This document shows, one piece after another, positions 32,508 through 40,761 of a DNA stretch of 48,445 nucleotides. This DNA comes from Bacteroidota bacterium. Its GTDB lineage: Bacteria; Bacteroidota; Bacteroidia; Chitinophagales; Saprospiraceae. Position numbers and translations under genes: made by a program. Location: NCBI GenBank assembly GCA_018222965.1, contig JAAEZH010000041.1, positions 1-48,445 on the forward strand, given 5' to 3'. Each line of letters starts with the position of its first letter. The stretch's first letter is position 1. A model generated the notes under the pieces. It was not told the DNA's origin. It was given only the letters and a program-made list of their open reading frames with translations, and did no database searches.

Positions 32508-34325
32508 TTAGCTCTCCAGTTTGCCCGTGTGGGTTGAATCAGCGGCAAGTGGCTCCGAATCTTCTTCCTGCAGGAATTGCATATCGTAAAGCTGTCTGTA
32601 GTGCCCATCTTCGATCGCCAGCAATTCTTCGGGTGTACCAAATTCTGCAATGCGACCTTTGTGCATGACCAAAACCTTATCGGCATGCTGAATGGTTGAT
32701 AAGCGATGCGCAATGATGATCGAGGTCCGTTTTGAGATCAGTTTCTCAATGGCATACTGAATGATAGCCTCGGATTCCGGATCAATCGAGGAAGTGGCCT
32801 CATCCAGAATCAGAATATCGGGATCATAGACCAGGGCGCGCACAAAAGAAATGAGCTGGCGCTGCCCCATTGACAGGGTCGCCCCTCTTTCCATCACCTG
32901 ATAATCGTAACCTCCCGGAAGTTTTTCAATAAACTCATGGGCGCCGATCATTTTGGAGGCATTAATCACCTCCTCTTCTGAAAACGAAGGATCCCGGAGG
33001 GTGATATTTTCAATAACCGATCCGGAAAAAAGGAATACATCCTGGAGCACGACAGCTTGTCGATTTCGCAATGTTTCCAGATCAAAATCCCGGATATCCG
33101 TTCCGTCGATGGATATTTTCCCCTTTTGGATTTCGTAAAAGCGGTTGAGGATGTTTATCAAGGTAGACTTTCCGGAGCCGGTACTCCCAACGATTGCCAG
33201 GGTATCTCCTGCATCCAGATGAAAGTTAACATCCTTGAGAACGTAATCTTCTTTTTCGTAGGCAAACCATACATCATCAAACTCAATATTGCCTTCGAGT
33301 TTCTCCGGCTTGAGTTCTCCCTCATTGGGAATCTGCTCATTTCTGTCCAGCAATTTGAATACCCGCTCCGAAGCTACAAGTCCCATTTGCAGGGTGTTGA
33401 ATTTATCGGCCAGCATCCGAATGGGACGAAACAACATATTGAGGTAGATTGGAAAGGCAACCAGTGCGCCCAGTGTAACATCGAGGGTCAGCACAGCCCG
33501 GGCGCCCCACCATACCATCAGGCCCAGTGAAATCGCGGCAATAAGATCTACCACCGGAAAGAAAATGGCATAGTATAAAATAGAATCCAGGTTGGCCTGG
33601 GTGTATTCCCGGTTTATCTTCTTGAATTTATCCATCTCCTGCTTTTCCGCATTGAAGATCTGGACGATCCGCATACCGGTAATGCGTTCTTGTAGAAATG
33701 CATTCATGCGGGATATTTGATTCCGCACTTTTTGATAGGCTGCTTTCACCTTCTCTTTAAAAATGTAGCTCGCAATAATCAGGAAAGGCATGGTGGTCAG
33801 GCAGATCAAAGTCAGCTTCCAACTGGTAATAAACATGATGGTCAGCACCGCTACCAGGGCCAGCAAATCGGCGATAATAGTAATGGCACCCTGTGTAAAT
33901 ACCGTATTGATCGTTTCAATATCGTTTATGGTTCGGGTGGTAGATGTACCAATGGGAGTGCGGTCGAAATAAGTAAGTCGCAGGCTGGTAACATGTTTGA
34001 AAACCCGTACCCTTAAGTCTCGAATAACCGATTGCCCCAGCCAGTTGGTTGAATAGATAAACACATATCGCAACAGGGATTCGAGTACCAGAACACCGAC
34101 CAGGAGCATCGCCATGCGTGTCATCCCGGGGATATCAAACTGGAAAATATGATCATCGACCATTCGCTGAATGAGATAGGGCCGCATTGTCTGCAGGGGA
34201 GCCAGCACAACAGCCAGCACTGCAGCCAGGATAAATATCTTCTTATAGGGAATGGCAAGTGCAAGAACCCGGCGAAGAAGATTAAATCGAATGCCCGATG
34301 GTTTTTCCATAGAATACTTCAACAT
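32508..34325 (-). CDS. ABC transporter, fused permease and ATPase (lipid/drug exporter type)
   Basis: 605 residues from MLKYSMEKPSG (34325); Met at 34310 is an alternative and the frame opens at 34415 inside radC. Six transmembrane helices (about 35-290) are followed by a nucleotide-binding domain with Walker A GSTGSGKST, Q-loop VLQDVFLFSG, signature LSMGQRQ, Walker B ILILDEATSSID and H-loop IIAHRLSTI. The signature has Met where LSGGQ has Gly; the same form is common in heterodimer-like and Bacteroidota exporters and is not necessarily defective. It belongs to the MsbA/LmrA-like exporters, substrate unknown. It follows radC on the minus strand by about 85 bases. Confidence 0.93.
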   Translation of the reverse strand: MLKYSMEKPSGIRFNLLRRVLALAIPYKKIFILAAVLAVVLAPLQTMRPYLIQRMVDDHIFQFDIPGMTRMAMLLVGVLVLESLLRYVFIYSTNWLGQSVIRDLRVRVFKHVTSLRLTYFDRTPIGTSTTRTINDIETINTVFTQGAITIIADLLALVAVLTIMFITSWKLTLICLTTMPFLIIASYIFKEKVKAAYQKVRNQISRMNAFLQERITGMRIVQIFNAEKQEMDKFKKINREYTQANLDSILYYAIFFPVVDLIAAISLGLMVWWGARAVLTLDVTLGALVAFPIYLNMLFRPIRMLADKFNTLQMGLVASERVFKLLDRNEQIPNEGELKPEKLEGNIEFDDVWFAYEKEDYVLKDVNFHLDAGDTLAIVGSTGSGKSTLINILNRFYEIQKGKISIDGTDIRDFDLETLRNRQAVVLQDVFLFSGSVIENITLRDPSFSEEEVINASKMIGAHEFIEKLPGGYDYQVMERGATLSMGQRQLISFVRALVYDPDILILDEATSSIDPESEAIIQYAIEKLISKRTSIIIAHRLSTIQHADKVLVMHKGRIAEFGTPEELLAIEDGHYRQLYDMQFLQEEDSEPLAADSTHTGKLES

Positions 34326-34411
34326 TAACACCCCGGATACGCAATAGTTCCGAAATGTTGAAAAGGAAGCACAAAGATCGAAAAAAACAGAACTTCCAGC
34401 GATTTGATTGG

Positions 34412-35110
34412 TCAAATATGCCCTTCATCTGCCAGGCTTGTATACTCCTGTCCGGCAATAATCAGATGATCCAGCACCACCAGGTCCAGTTGTTGCGCCC
34501 CCTTTTTCAGTTTGCGTGTCAGGTCGATATCAGCCTGACTCGGTCTTGGGTTCCCGGAAGGGTGGTTGTGAAACAGGATCATACTGCAGGCTCCTGCCAT
34601 AAGACAAGCCCGAAATACGAGCTTGGCGTCGACTACCGTACCCGCAATTCCGCCTTTACTGATTTGTTCTCGTCCAATCACCTGATTGGCCCGGTTAAGG
34701 AGGAGTATCCAAAATTCTTCCTGTTGAAGATCGGCCAGGTTTGGTCCGAGGCAATTATAGGCATCTTTACTGGAACGGATAATGATTCGTTTGCGGGTAG
34801 ATGCCAATTGTCGGCGGCGCCCCAACTCCAGTGCTGCCATGATCACTACAGCCCGTGCTTTACCGATCCCTTTAATTTGTTGAAATTCTTTGGCTTGCAG
34901 GCGAGCCAGCTGGTGTAAATCCTGATCGTATCGCTGCAGGAGCTTTCGGCCTAATTCCAGTGCGGAACATTCGCGGGTGCCCGATCCGATCAGGATAGCC
35001 AATAATTCGGCTTCCGATAGATTTCTGGCTCCCTGAAAAAGAAGTTTTTCTCTTGGGCGATCGTTTTCGGCCCACTGATGGATGGGTTGATTCTTGCTGT
35101 AAGATTCCAT
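34412..35110 (-). CDS. radC: RadC family JAB/MPN-domain protein
   Basis: 232 residues, the typical length. An N-terminal helix-hairpin-helix region (LSEAELLAILIGSGT, then IKGIGKARAVVIMAALELGRR, residues about 30-100) precedes the JAB/MPN metal-binding domain with HNHPSG at 181-186, Ser191 and Asp194 (HNHPSGNPRPSQAD). This is the complete JAMM motif. The opening IHQWAENDRPREKLLFQGARNLSEAELLAIL is diagnostic of RadC. The protein was once linked to recombinational repair, but its role is unproved; in many bacteria a related gene is carried by phages and islands. Here it lies in a housekeeping block, divergent from rnpA with 125 bases between start codons. Confidence 0.95.
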   Translation of the reverse strand: MESYSKNQPIHQWAENDRPREKLLFQGARNLSEAELLAILIGSGTRECSALELGRKLLQRYDQDLHQLARLQAKEFQQIKGIGKARAVVIMAALELGRRRQLASTRKRIIIRSSKDAYNCLGPNLADLQQEEFWILLLNRANQVIGREQISKGGIAGTVVDAKLVFRACLMAGACSMILFHNHPSGNPRPSQADIDLTRKLKKGAQQLDLVVLDHLIIAGQEYTSLADEGHI

Positions 35111-35235
35111 AAAATGAATTTCTTACCGCCGCTTTGTATAATTTGGGAAGCCTTGAAAGGTGCAAGATAAATCGCCAAACTCGCAGTTTAAGAATCCTCC
35201 CGAAAAAAAACGTTTTCATACCTTGCTGTTTATTC

Positions 35236-35640
35236 ATGAATCAAAAAGGAAGACATACATTCAGTAGAGAGGAACGCCTGAAAAGCCGCAAGCTAATCGG
35301 CATGCTTTTCCGTGAGGGAAAAGCGGTAAATGCATTTCCATTAAGAATGATTTGGATGGAAATCTCAGCCGAAAAGGCTCAGGCTCCGATTCAATTTACG
35401 GTTAGTGTGCCAAAGCGAAGATTTAAACGGGCTGTAGATCGCAACCGATTGAAGCGGCAGGTGCGGGAAGCATTTAGGCTTAGAAAGGCCGAAATTTTAG
35501 AATCCATTCCTGAAGAAAAGGCCTATGCGCTGATGATCATCTTTACCGGACCGGAGAAAATGTCCTATCGACGTATTGATCGATCATTGGAAAAAGGATT
35601 AAAAAAATGGTTTCGGGTTATTGAAGGCAAACAACCCTGA
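35236..35640 (+). CDS. rnpA: Ribonuclease P protein component
   Basis: 134 residues from ATG 35236 (MNQKGRHTFSREERLKSRKLI). The frame is open from 35134, but the RnpA N-terminus begins here. Key features: FSREERLKSRKLIGMLFREG, the RNR motif in FKRAVDRNRLKRQVREAFR (residues about 65-84), and the closing AYALMIIFTGPE strand. The protein binds the RNA subunit (rnpB, not in this window) to mature tRNA 5' ends. It is usually next to rpmH and yidD in other phyla; neither is here. The gene is divergent from radC. Confidence 0.95.
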   Translation: MNQKGRHTFSREERLKSRKLIGMLFREGKAVNAFPLRMIWMEISAEKAQAPIQFTVSVPKRRFKRAVDRNRLKRQVREAFRLRKAEILESIPEEKAYALMIIFTGPEKMSYRRIDRSLEKGLKKWFRVIEGKQP

Positions 35641-35698
35641 TTCTTTAAATCGACTCTATTAAGTACCTGGAAAATATTATACGTACAAGGAATTTCAG

Positions 35699-36199
35699 AT
35701 GAAGGCAATTTATACTTTATTCATTTTCACCCTCTTTTCAGTTGGTAATGCTGGTGCTCAGAAGCTATTACAAATTGAAAAGATCGGTAGTGCCAAAACC
35801 ATAAAGCTGGCCCAAGGCAGCTATTTGGAATATCGATTGTATGCCTATGAAGAATGGCAGGCCGGATATATTGAAAAACTGATCCCGGAGGAAGACATTG
35901 TGGTACTAAACGATCGCTATATAAAACTTAGCGACATCCAGAGCATCCGGTTTAACACCCCACAACGCTGGTCCAAGCCGGCCAGTAAAAGCCTCTATAC
36001 CTTTGGTGCAGCCTGGGCCGTTTTCTCAGCCGGAGCAGCCCTGATTGATAAAGACGATAAGTATACCTGGGGAGATGCGGCCGTGACGGGCACTTCCTTT
36101 GCCTTAGGTTTTTTGGTGGAACGGATATTTCGATTTAAAAAATACCATTTCCACCGGAAAAACCGATTGCGAATACTGGATCTGGATGTTGAAGGTTGA
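35699..36199 (+). CDS. Exported protein of unknown function
   Basis: 166 residues. A signal peptide (MKAIYTLFIFTLFSVGNAGAQ) precedes a soluble region with strands (KTIKLAQGSYLEYRLY, DIVVLNDRYIKLSDIQSIRF) and two hydrophobic segments near residues 97-111 and 127-139. It ends in a basic tail (FKKYHFHRKNRLRIL). No family recognised; proteins of this kind in Bacteroidota are usually outer-membrane associated. It follows rnpA by 59 bases. Tandem GTTGAAG units run through its stop codon (36188-36206). Confidence 0.7.
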   Translation: MKAIYTLFIFTLFSVGNAGAQKLLQIEKIGSAKTIKLAQGSYLEYRLYAYEEWQAGYIEKLIPEEDIVVLNDRYIKLSDIQSIRFNTPQRWSKPASKSLYTFGAAWAVFSAGAALIDKDDKYTWGDAAVTGTSFALGFLVERIFRFKKYHFHRKNRLRILDLDVEG

Positions 36200-36206
36200 A
36201 GGTTGA
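36188..36206. repeat. 7-bp tandem repeat (GTTGAAG, 2.7 copies)
   Basis: GTTGAAG GTTGAAG GTTGA fills the gap between the convergent genes and overlaps the end of the plus-strand gene, including its TGA stop. It is short but of the same unit length as the array at 28040. Confidence 0.7.
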
Positions 36207-36587
36207 TTAGAAAGCTGATTTTGACAGAAAAATATTCATGCCTGAATTGATGTCCTGAACCAGCACGCGGTATCCTTCTTTAGGATCATAGATTACCTTC
36301 ATAAACATGATACAATCCCGGGCTTCTATATACTCATCTCCGCTAGCGGAAGTATATCCATCATTGTAAAAACGAACGGGGCGATCGAGAGAGATCAGGG
36401 ACAAATTGCAATTATCCGGATTGACGACCTCATTGGCCAAAATCTGATAATACCGTTTCCCCTGGAAAACTTCCTGAACCTGCGGGCTTTTCAAAGCATC
36501 CGCAATGATGGGTTCGAGCGCACGTTGTGCGAAAGCAGCAGCAATAAATGCCACCGAAAAAGATAAGGATAGCAGGATTTTTTTCAT
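36207..36587 (-). CDS. Small exported protein of unknown function
   Basis: 126 residues from MKKILLSLSFSVAF (ATG 36587). The frame opens at 36647, but the signal peptide (ending AAAFAQ) fixes the start here. The mature part has SPQVQEVFQGKRYYQIL, DRPVRFYNDGYTSASGDEYIEARDCIMFMKVIYDPKEGYRVLVQD, mostly beta. No family recognised; two cysteines could form a disulfide. It is convergent with the preceding gene. A possible -7 box lies 150 bases upstream. Confidence 0.7.
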   Translation of the reverse strand: MKKILLSLSFSVAFIAAAFAQRALEPIIADALKSPQVQEVFQGKRYYQILANEVVNPDNCNLSLISLDRPVRFYNDGYTSASGDEYIEARDCIMFMKVIYDPKEGYRVLVQDINSGMNIFLSKSAF

Positions 36588-36736
36588 TCGTATTTTCGTT
36601 TGAGCGTTTTGCCTAAAACTTCCCGAGCACATTCTCAGGACAGCCATTTTGTGCTCCGGTATATTTGACTTCAGGGGAAAGAAAAGGTAACATCAATCCT
36701 CCCCTATTTAACAGATTTTAAGAGAATTAGGCTATA

Positions 36737-36744
36737 CAAAGATA
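36737..36744 (-). promoter_or_regulatory. Possible -7 element for the small exported protein gene
   Basis: TATCTTTG on the minus strand matches TAnnTTTG. It lies about 150 bases before the chosen start at 36587, and no -33 TTTG is found at the standard spacing, so it is tentative. Confidence 0.35.
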
Positions 36745-36784
36745 CAAAAGAAGGGGAACATGTTGTTCTGGAGAAATAGCCGCT

Positions 36785-37201
36785 TCAATCAATAAAATAT
36801 TCGATAGCCAGGGCATATCCTTTGAGCCCCAGGCCTGTGATGCAGCCGTCGCAACGCGAAGCAGTCAATGAATTTTTCCGGTATGCTTCCCGCGAATAAA
36901 TATTGCTGATATGCACTTCTACAACTGCCGTTTCGACGGCACTGATGGCGTCGGCCAGGGCGATGGAGGTATGTGAATACCCTCCGGCATTCAGGATAAT
37001 GCCCTGATAATTGAGGTTGGCTTCCTGAATTTTGTCGATGAGATCGCCTTCGTGATTGGATTGAAAATAGTGTAGGGTGACTCCGGGGTATTCCATCTGT
37101 AAACCTTCAAAATATTCTTCAAAGGATTTACGGCCATAAATTTCAGGCTCCCGCAGACCGAGCATATTTAGATTGGGGCCGTTGACTATCAGAATCTTCA
37201 T
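36785..37201 (-). CDS. aroQ: Type II 3-dehydroquinate dehydratase
   Basis: 138 residues from MKILIVNGPNLNMLG (ATG 37201; an upstream Met adds two residues). It catalyses 3-dehydroquinate to 3-dehydroshikimate in the shikimate pathway, as a dodecamer in the cytoplasm. Seen: GPNLNMLGLREPEIYG with the catalytic Tyr and Arg, FQSNHEGDLIDKI (substrate binding), NAGGYSHTSIALADAI, and EVHISNIYSREAYRKNSLTA with the catalytic His and the Arg of the closing loop. The NAGGYSH segment has Gly where many have Ala. It follows recQ by 54 bases on the same strand. Confidence 0.95.
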   Translation of the reverse strand: MKILIVNGPNLNMLGLREPEIYGRKSFEEYFEGLQMEYPGVTLHYFQSNHEGDLIDKIQEANLNYQGIILNAGGYSHTSIALADAISAVETAVVEVHISNIYSREAYRKNSLTASRCDGCITGLGLKGYALAIEYFID

Positions 37202-37215
37202 ACACAAAAAGAATG

Positions 37216-37237
37216 TGCCCCGACCTGAGCCGGGGCA
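37216..37237 (-). terminator. Hairpin between recQ and aroQ
   Basis: TGCCCCG at 37216-37222 pairs with CGGGGCA at 37231-37237 around an 8-base loop. On the minus strand it lies about 19 bases past the recQ stop and is followed by ATTCTTTTTG. The U run is short, so termination may be partial and aroQ may read through. Confidence 0.5.
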
Positions 37238-37255
37238 ATTAGAACTTGTTTCGGA

Positions 37256-39454
37256 TCAGTTGGCCATATCCGACAAGAACTTGATCCGCATCAACTGAAT
37301 TTCATCGATGGTTATATCATCTTCTTTCAATTCGGCGAAAGCCACTTCTACTGAATCGGTTTCGGCTTCCATGAAATAATCGTAAATGTCATCCTTCGAA
37401 TATTCATCTACATTTTCATCGATGAAGTAGTCGATATTCACCTTGGTTCCTGAATGTACAATCGCCACCATTTCTTCCATCAATTCCTCCATGGAAAGCT
37501 GATTGGAAGAAGCGATATCATGTAAGGGGATCTTGCGATCGATTCCCTGGATGATATTAACCTTAACCTTGGATTTATTGGCAACCTGCTTTACAACAAG
37601 GTCCGTCGGACGTTCAATTTCATTGATATCCACATATTCCTTAATCATTTCGAGAAACGGCTTGCCGTAGCGATTGGCTTTTCCATTACTTACCCCGGTA
37701 ATATTCGACATATCCTCCATGGATATTGGATACTGGGTAGCCATATCTTCCAGCGAAGGATCCTGAAAGATCACGAAGGGAGGAATATTCTTCTGTTTAG
37801 CCACTCGCTTTCGCAGGTCCCGAAGCATCTGTAACAATTCTTTGTCCAGTACTACAGAACGAGTTGGCATGCTTTCTTCCAAACCAGCTTCTTCGTCGTA
37901 ATTGTGGTTGAGGGGGATCTGTACTTTTTGCGGCTTTTTGATAAATGCCCGGCCCTTGTCGGTCATCTTCAGCAGACCGTAGGTTTCGATATCTTTATAA
38001 AGCAGATCATTTAGCAGGGCGTGGCGGAAAACACTTGACCAATAAGTCTCATCATTTTCTTTTCCGACACCAAAGAGCGGTTTTTCATCAAATCGGAAAT
38101 CCTTAATCTCTTTGGTTCCCTTTCCAACGGCAAAATCCACCAGTGTTCGGATTTTATAATTCTCGTTGAGGGCTTCCACAATTTTCAGGGCATTGGCCAT
38201 ATCATTGCCTACTTCCACCTTTTCTTTGGGGTGGCGGCAATTATCACACATGTTTTCACAATCTGATTCGTCGTAATCTTCTCCAAAATAGTGGAGCAGG
38301 AATCGACGGCGGCAACCGGTAGTTTCGGCGTAAGCCATAACCTCCTGCATCAGTTGGGCCCCCATCTCGCGCTCAGCTACAGGTTTGTCGCGGAGGAATT
38401 TCTCCAGCTTCAGTATATCCTTGTATGAATAATAAGCGATGCAGGTACCTTCCAATCCGTCGCGACCGGCACGGCCGGTTTCCTGGTAATAATTTTCAAT
38501 ACTCTTCGGAATGTCGTAGTGGATCACAAAGCGCACATCCGGCTTATCAATCCCCATACCGAAAGCGATGGTTGCTACGATTACATCCACATCTTCCATC
38601 AGGAATGCGTCCTGTGTATTGCTGCGGGTCTTGGCATCCAGTCCGGCGTGATAAGGGGCTGCAGAGATGCCATTTACATTCAGCATTTGAGCGATATGTT
38701 CGGTAGACTTTCGGGACTGAACATAAATGATCCCCGATTGATTGGGTATTTTTTTGATGGTCTGAATGATATTCTTCAGTACCACATCCTTTTTGCCCTT
38801 TGGGCGCACCTCATAAAAAAGGTTGGAGCGATTGAAGGAAGAAACGTATTTCTTCTCATTGCCCATGTTCAGGTTTTTCACAATATCAGCCTGAACCTTT
38901 GGCGTTGCCGTGGCTGTCAATGCTACAATTGGAATATTCTTACCGATGGAGTCGATCATGGTGCGAATCCGCCGGTATTCCGGACGGAAGTCGTGTCCCC
39001 ACTCTGAGATACAATGCGCTTCATCGACAGCGACAAACGAAATATTTACCTGTTGGAAAAATTCTATATTTTCATCTTTGGTAAGCGTTTCCGGAGCGAT
39101 GTAAAGCATTTTTGTAGCTCCACTCACAATATCTTCTTTAACGGCACGCATTTGGGATCGTGTCAGGGAAGAATTGAGGAAGTGAGCGACATCATCGCTT
39201 TGGCTGTGGCCTCGAATACTATCTACCTGATTTTTCATCAGGGCAATGAGCGGAGAAATAATGAGGGCAGTTCCTTCCAGCATGAGCGCCGGAAGCTGGT
39301 AACACAGAGACTTGCCGCCTCCGGTGGGCATAATTACAAAGGTATCATTCCCCTCCAGGACATTTTTTATGATATCTTCCTGATTTCCTTTAAACTGATC
39401 GAATCCAAAGTAATTCTGTAGAGCACCGTGGAGTGTTTCTGTTGTCGCAACCAT
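37256..39454 (-). CDS. recQ: ATP-dependent DNA helicase RecQ
   Basis: 732 residues. Superfamily 2 motifs in order: GFDQFKGNQEDII (motif 0), Walker A MPTGGGKSLCYQLPAL (about 42-57), ISPLIALMKNQV, VDEAHCISEWGHDFR (DEAH box), VALTATATP, then ATIAFGMGIDKPDVRFVIHYDIPKSIENYYQETGRAGRDG. The RQC zinc site follows (Cys in GCRRR and the CENMCDNC cluster), then the winged helix and an HRDC-like domain (KRVAKQKNIPPFVIFQDPSLEDMA). The C-terminus extends about 120 residues past HRDC, as in Bacteroidota RecQ proteins, against 609 residues in E. coli. It unwinds 3'-5' in recombination and repair. Divergent from kdsD, with a 333-base gap between. Confidence 0.96.
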   Translation of the reverse strand: MVATTETLHGALQNYFGFDQFKGNQEDIIKNVLEGNDTFVIMPTGGGKSLCYQLPALMLEGTALIISPLIALMKNQVDSIRGHSQSDDVAHFLNSSLTRSQMRAVKEDIVSGATKMLYIAPETLTKDENIEFFQQVNISFVAVDEAHCISEWGHDFRPEYRRIRTMIDSIGKNIPIVALTATATPKVQADIVKNLNMGNEKKYVSSFNRSNLFYEVRPKGKKDVVLKNIIQTIKKIPNQSGIIYVQSRKSTEHIAQMLNVNGISAAPYHAGLDAKTRSNTQDAFLMEDVDVIVATIAFGMGIDKPDVRFVIHYDIPKSIENYYQETGRAGRDGLEGTCIAYYSYKDILKLEKFLRDKPVAEREMGAQLMQEVMAYAETTGCRRRFLLHYFGEDYDESDCENMCDNCRHPKEKVEVGNDMANALKIVEALNENYKIRTLVDFAVGKGTKEIKDFRFDEKPLFGVGKENDETYWSSVFRHALLNDLLYKDIETYGLLKMTDKGRAFIKKPQKVQIPLNHNYDEEAGLEESMPTRSVVLDKELLQMLRDLRKRVAKQKNIPPFVIFQDPSLEDMATQYPISMEDMSNITGVSNGKANRYGKPFLEMIKEYVDINEIERPTDLVVKQVANKSKVKVNIIQGIDRKIPLHDIASSNQLSMEELMEEMVAIVHSGTKVNIDYFIDENVDEYSKDDIYDYFMEAETDSVEVAFAELKEDDITIDEIQLMRIKFLSDMAN

Positions 39455-39787
39455 GGGATTTTTTTACGGTTCGTTGATCTTATTAAGCATTATTCGGGTG
39501 TATTTTTCAGAATAGCTGCTTAATGGTTTCATTGGGGCTCATTTGGTATTAAAAGAATGCCGCATGAAAGCGGCCAAGATAACTAGCGAATTTTCGCCAA
39601 TTTTATTGTCTACTCTTTCCTCAAATGGTGGGGGTGTTTCTCTAAATTTAAAAAATTTCTACCTTTCAGACGAAGGAAGGACCTGTTAAAGTCACTTTTT
39701 TCCGGTAGAAATGCTCGATTTTCGAGAGCTTTAGGCTTATTTTCAAGGCCCGCGTTTGAAAAAGCCGTCAAAAATACATTTTTCCAA
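39455..39787. other. Divergent intergenic region between recQ and kdsD
   Basis: 333 bases. No RNA gene or convincing small protein is seen. It contains an AAATTT-AAA-AAATTT symmetric stretch, a small hairpin CCGC/GCGG near 39560, and TACCTTTC, a near match to a plus-strand -7 box at 39660-39667 that could serve kdsD with a leader of about 115 bases. None is strong. Confidence 0.45.
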
Positions 39788-40753
39788 GTGATTTCTAAAA
39801 ATCTTATCCTGGAAACTGCCAGGACGACCATTGATATAGAGCGAAAAGCGCTCCAGAATCTCCAAAACAGCATTGGAAAGGATTTTGTTGCAGCCGTCGA
39901 GGCCATTTACAAAAGCGATGGTCGATTGGTTTTGACCGGAATTGGCAAAAGTGCTATTGTAGCTCAAAAAATTACAGCGACACTCAATTCTACCGGAAGT
40001 CCGTCCATTTTTATGCACGCAGCAGATGCCATACACGGCGATTTAGGGATGATACAGCCTAATGATATTGTGATGTGCCTTTCCAAAAGTGGAGAAACTT
40101 CCGAGATTAAAGTACTTGTTCCGCTATTGAAACAATTGGGAAATCCATTGATAGGCATGACAGCAAGAGCGGATTCCTTCCTGGGCACGCAGGCCAATTT
40201 CACCCTGCTTACGCCTATTGAAAAAGAAGCAGATCCCAACAACCTGGCTCCAACGGCAAGCACTACGGCCCAGATGGCTTTGGGCGATGCGATGGCTACA
40301 TCCTTGCTTGCTGTCAAAGGATTTTCACCAGGTGATTTCGCCCAGTTTCATCCGGGGGGAACGCTGGGTAAGCAGATGTATCTTCGGGTATCCAACCTCT
40401 ACCCCCAAAATGAAAAGCCCGGGATAGGCCCCGAAGCGAGTATTCGGGAAACCATTCTGGAAATGACCTCCAAGCGCCTGGGCTGTACCCTTGTTTTGGA
40501 AGAAGAAAGCATTTGTGGCATTATAACAGATGGCGACTTACGTCGAATGTTGGAACGGGAAAAAGAAACCGGGCATCTTACTGCCAGAGACATAATGAGT
40601 CCCGCTCCAAAGACTATTGATCCGGATGCGCTGGCCATCAAAGCGCTGGAAATGATGCGGCAGGGCAGCATTACCCAACTGGTAGTTGCCTCCGAAGGAC
40701 GCTATCTCGGTGTCATTCACCTCCACGATCTGATCCGGGAGGGACTGGTCTGA
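39788..40753 (+). CDS. kdsD: Arabinose-5-phosphate isomerase (KpsF/GutQ family)
   Basis: 321 residues from a GTG at 39788 (MISKNLILETARTTIDIERKAL); no ATG is placed better. It interconverts ribulose-5-phosphate and arabinose-5-phosphate, the first step to Kdo for lipopolysaccharide. Seen: the SIS domain with LTGIGKSAIVAQKITATLNSTGSPSIFMHAADAIHGDLGMI, the CLSKSGETSEI phosphate loop, and PTASTTAQMALGDAMA; then two CBS domains (IRETILEMTSKRLGCTLVLEEESICGIITDGDLRRML and ARDIMSPAPKTI). Full length for the family. It is convergent with the next gene, 8 bases apart, with no visible terminator. Confidence 0.94.
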   Translation: MISKNLILETARTTIDIERKALQNLQNSIGKDFVAAVEAIYKSDGRLVLTGIGKSAIVAQKITATLNSTGSPSIFMHAADAIHGDLGMIQPNDIVMCLSKSGETSEIKVLVPLLKQLGNPLIGMTARADSFLGTQANFTLLTPIEKEADPNNLAPTASTTAQMALGDAMATSLLAVKGFSPGDFAQFHPGGTLGKQMYLRVSNLYPQNEKPGIGPEASIRETILEMTSKRLGCTLVLEEESICGIITDGDLRRMLEREKETGHLTARDIMSPAPKTIDPDALAIKALEMMRQGSITQLVVASEGRYLGVIHLHDLIREGLV

Positions 40754-40761
40754 TTTCTTTT

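Noticed and set aside
32953-33138. Short open frames antisense to the ABC exporter
   Set aside because: No start context or domain; overlaps a conserved ATPase domain.
32508-34325. LSMGQRQ signature in the ABC exporter as a sign of inactivity
   Set aside because: The same variant occurs in many active Bacteroidota exporters, and all other catalytic motifs are intact.
36660-36667. TATATTTG on the plus strand as a promoter
   Set aside because: It matches TAnnTTTG, but the genes beyond it on the plus strand (next one 39788) are too far away and the intervening genes are on the minus strand.
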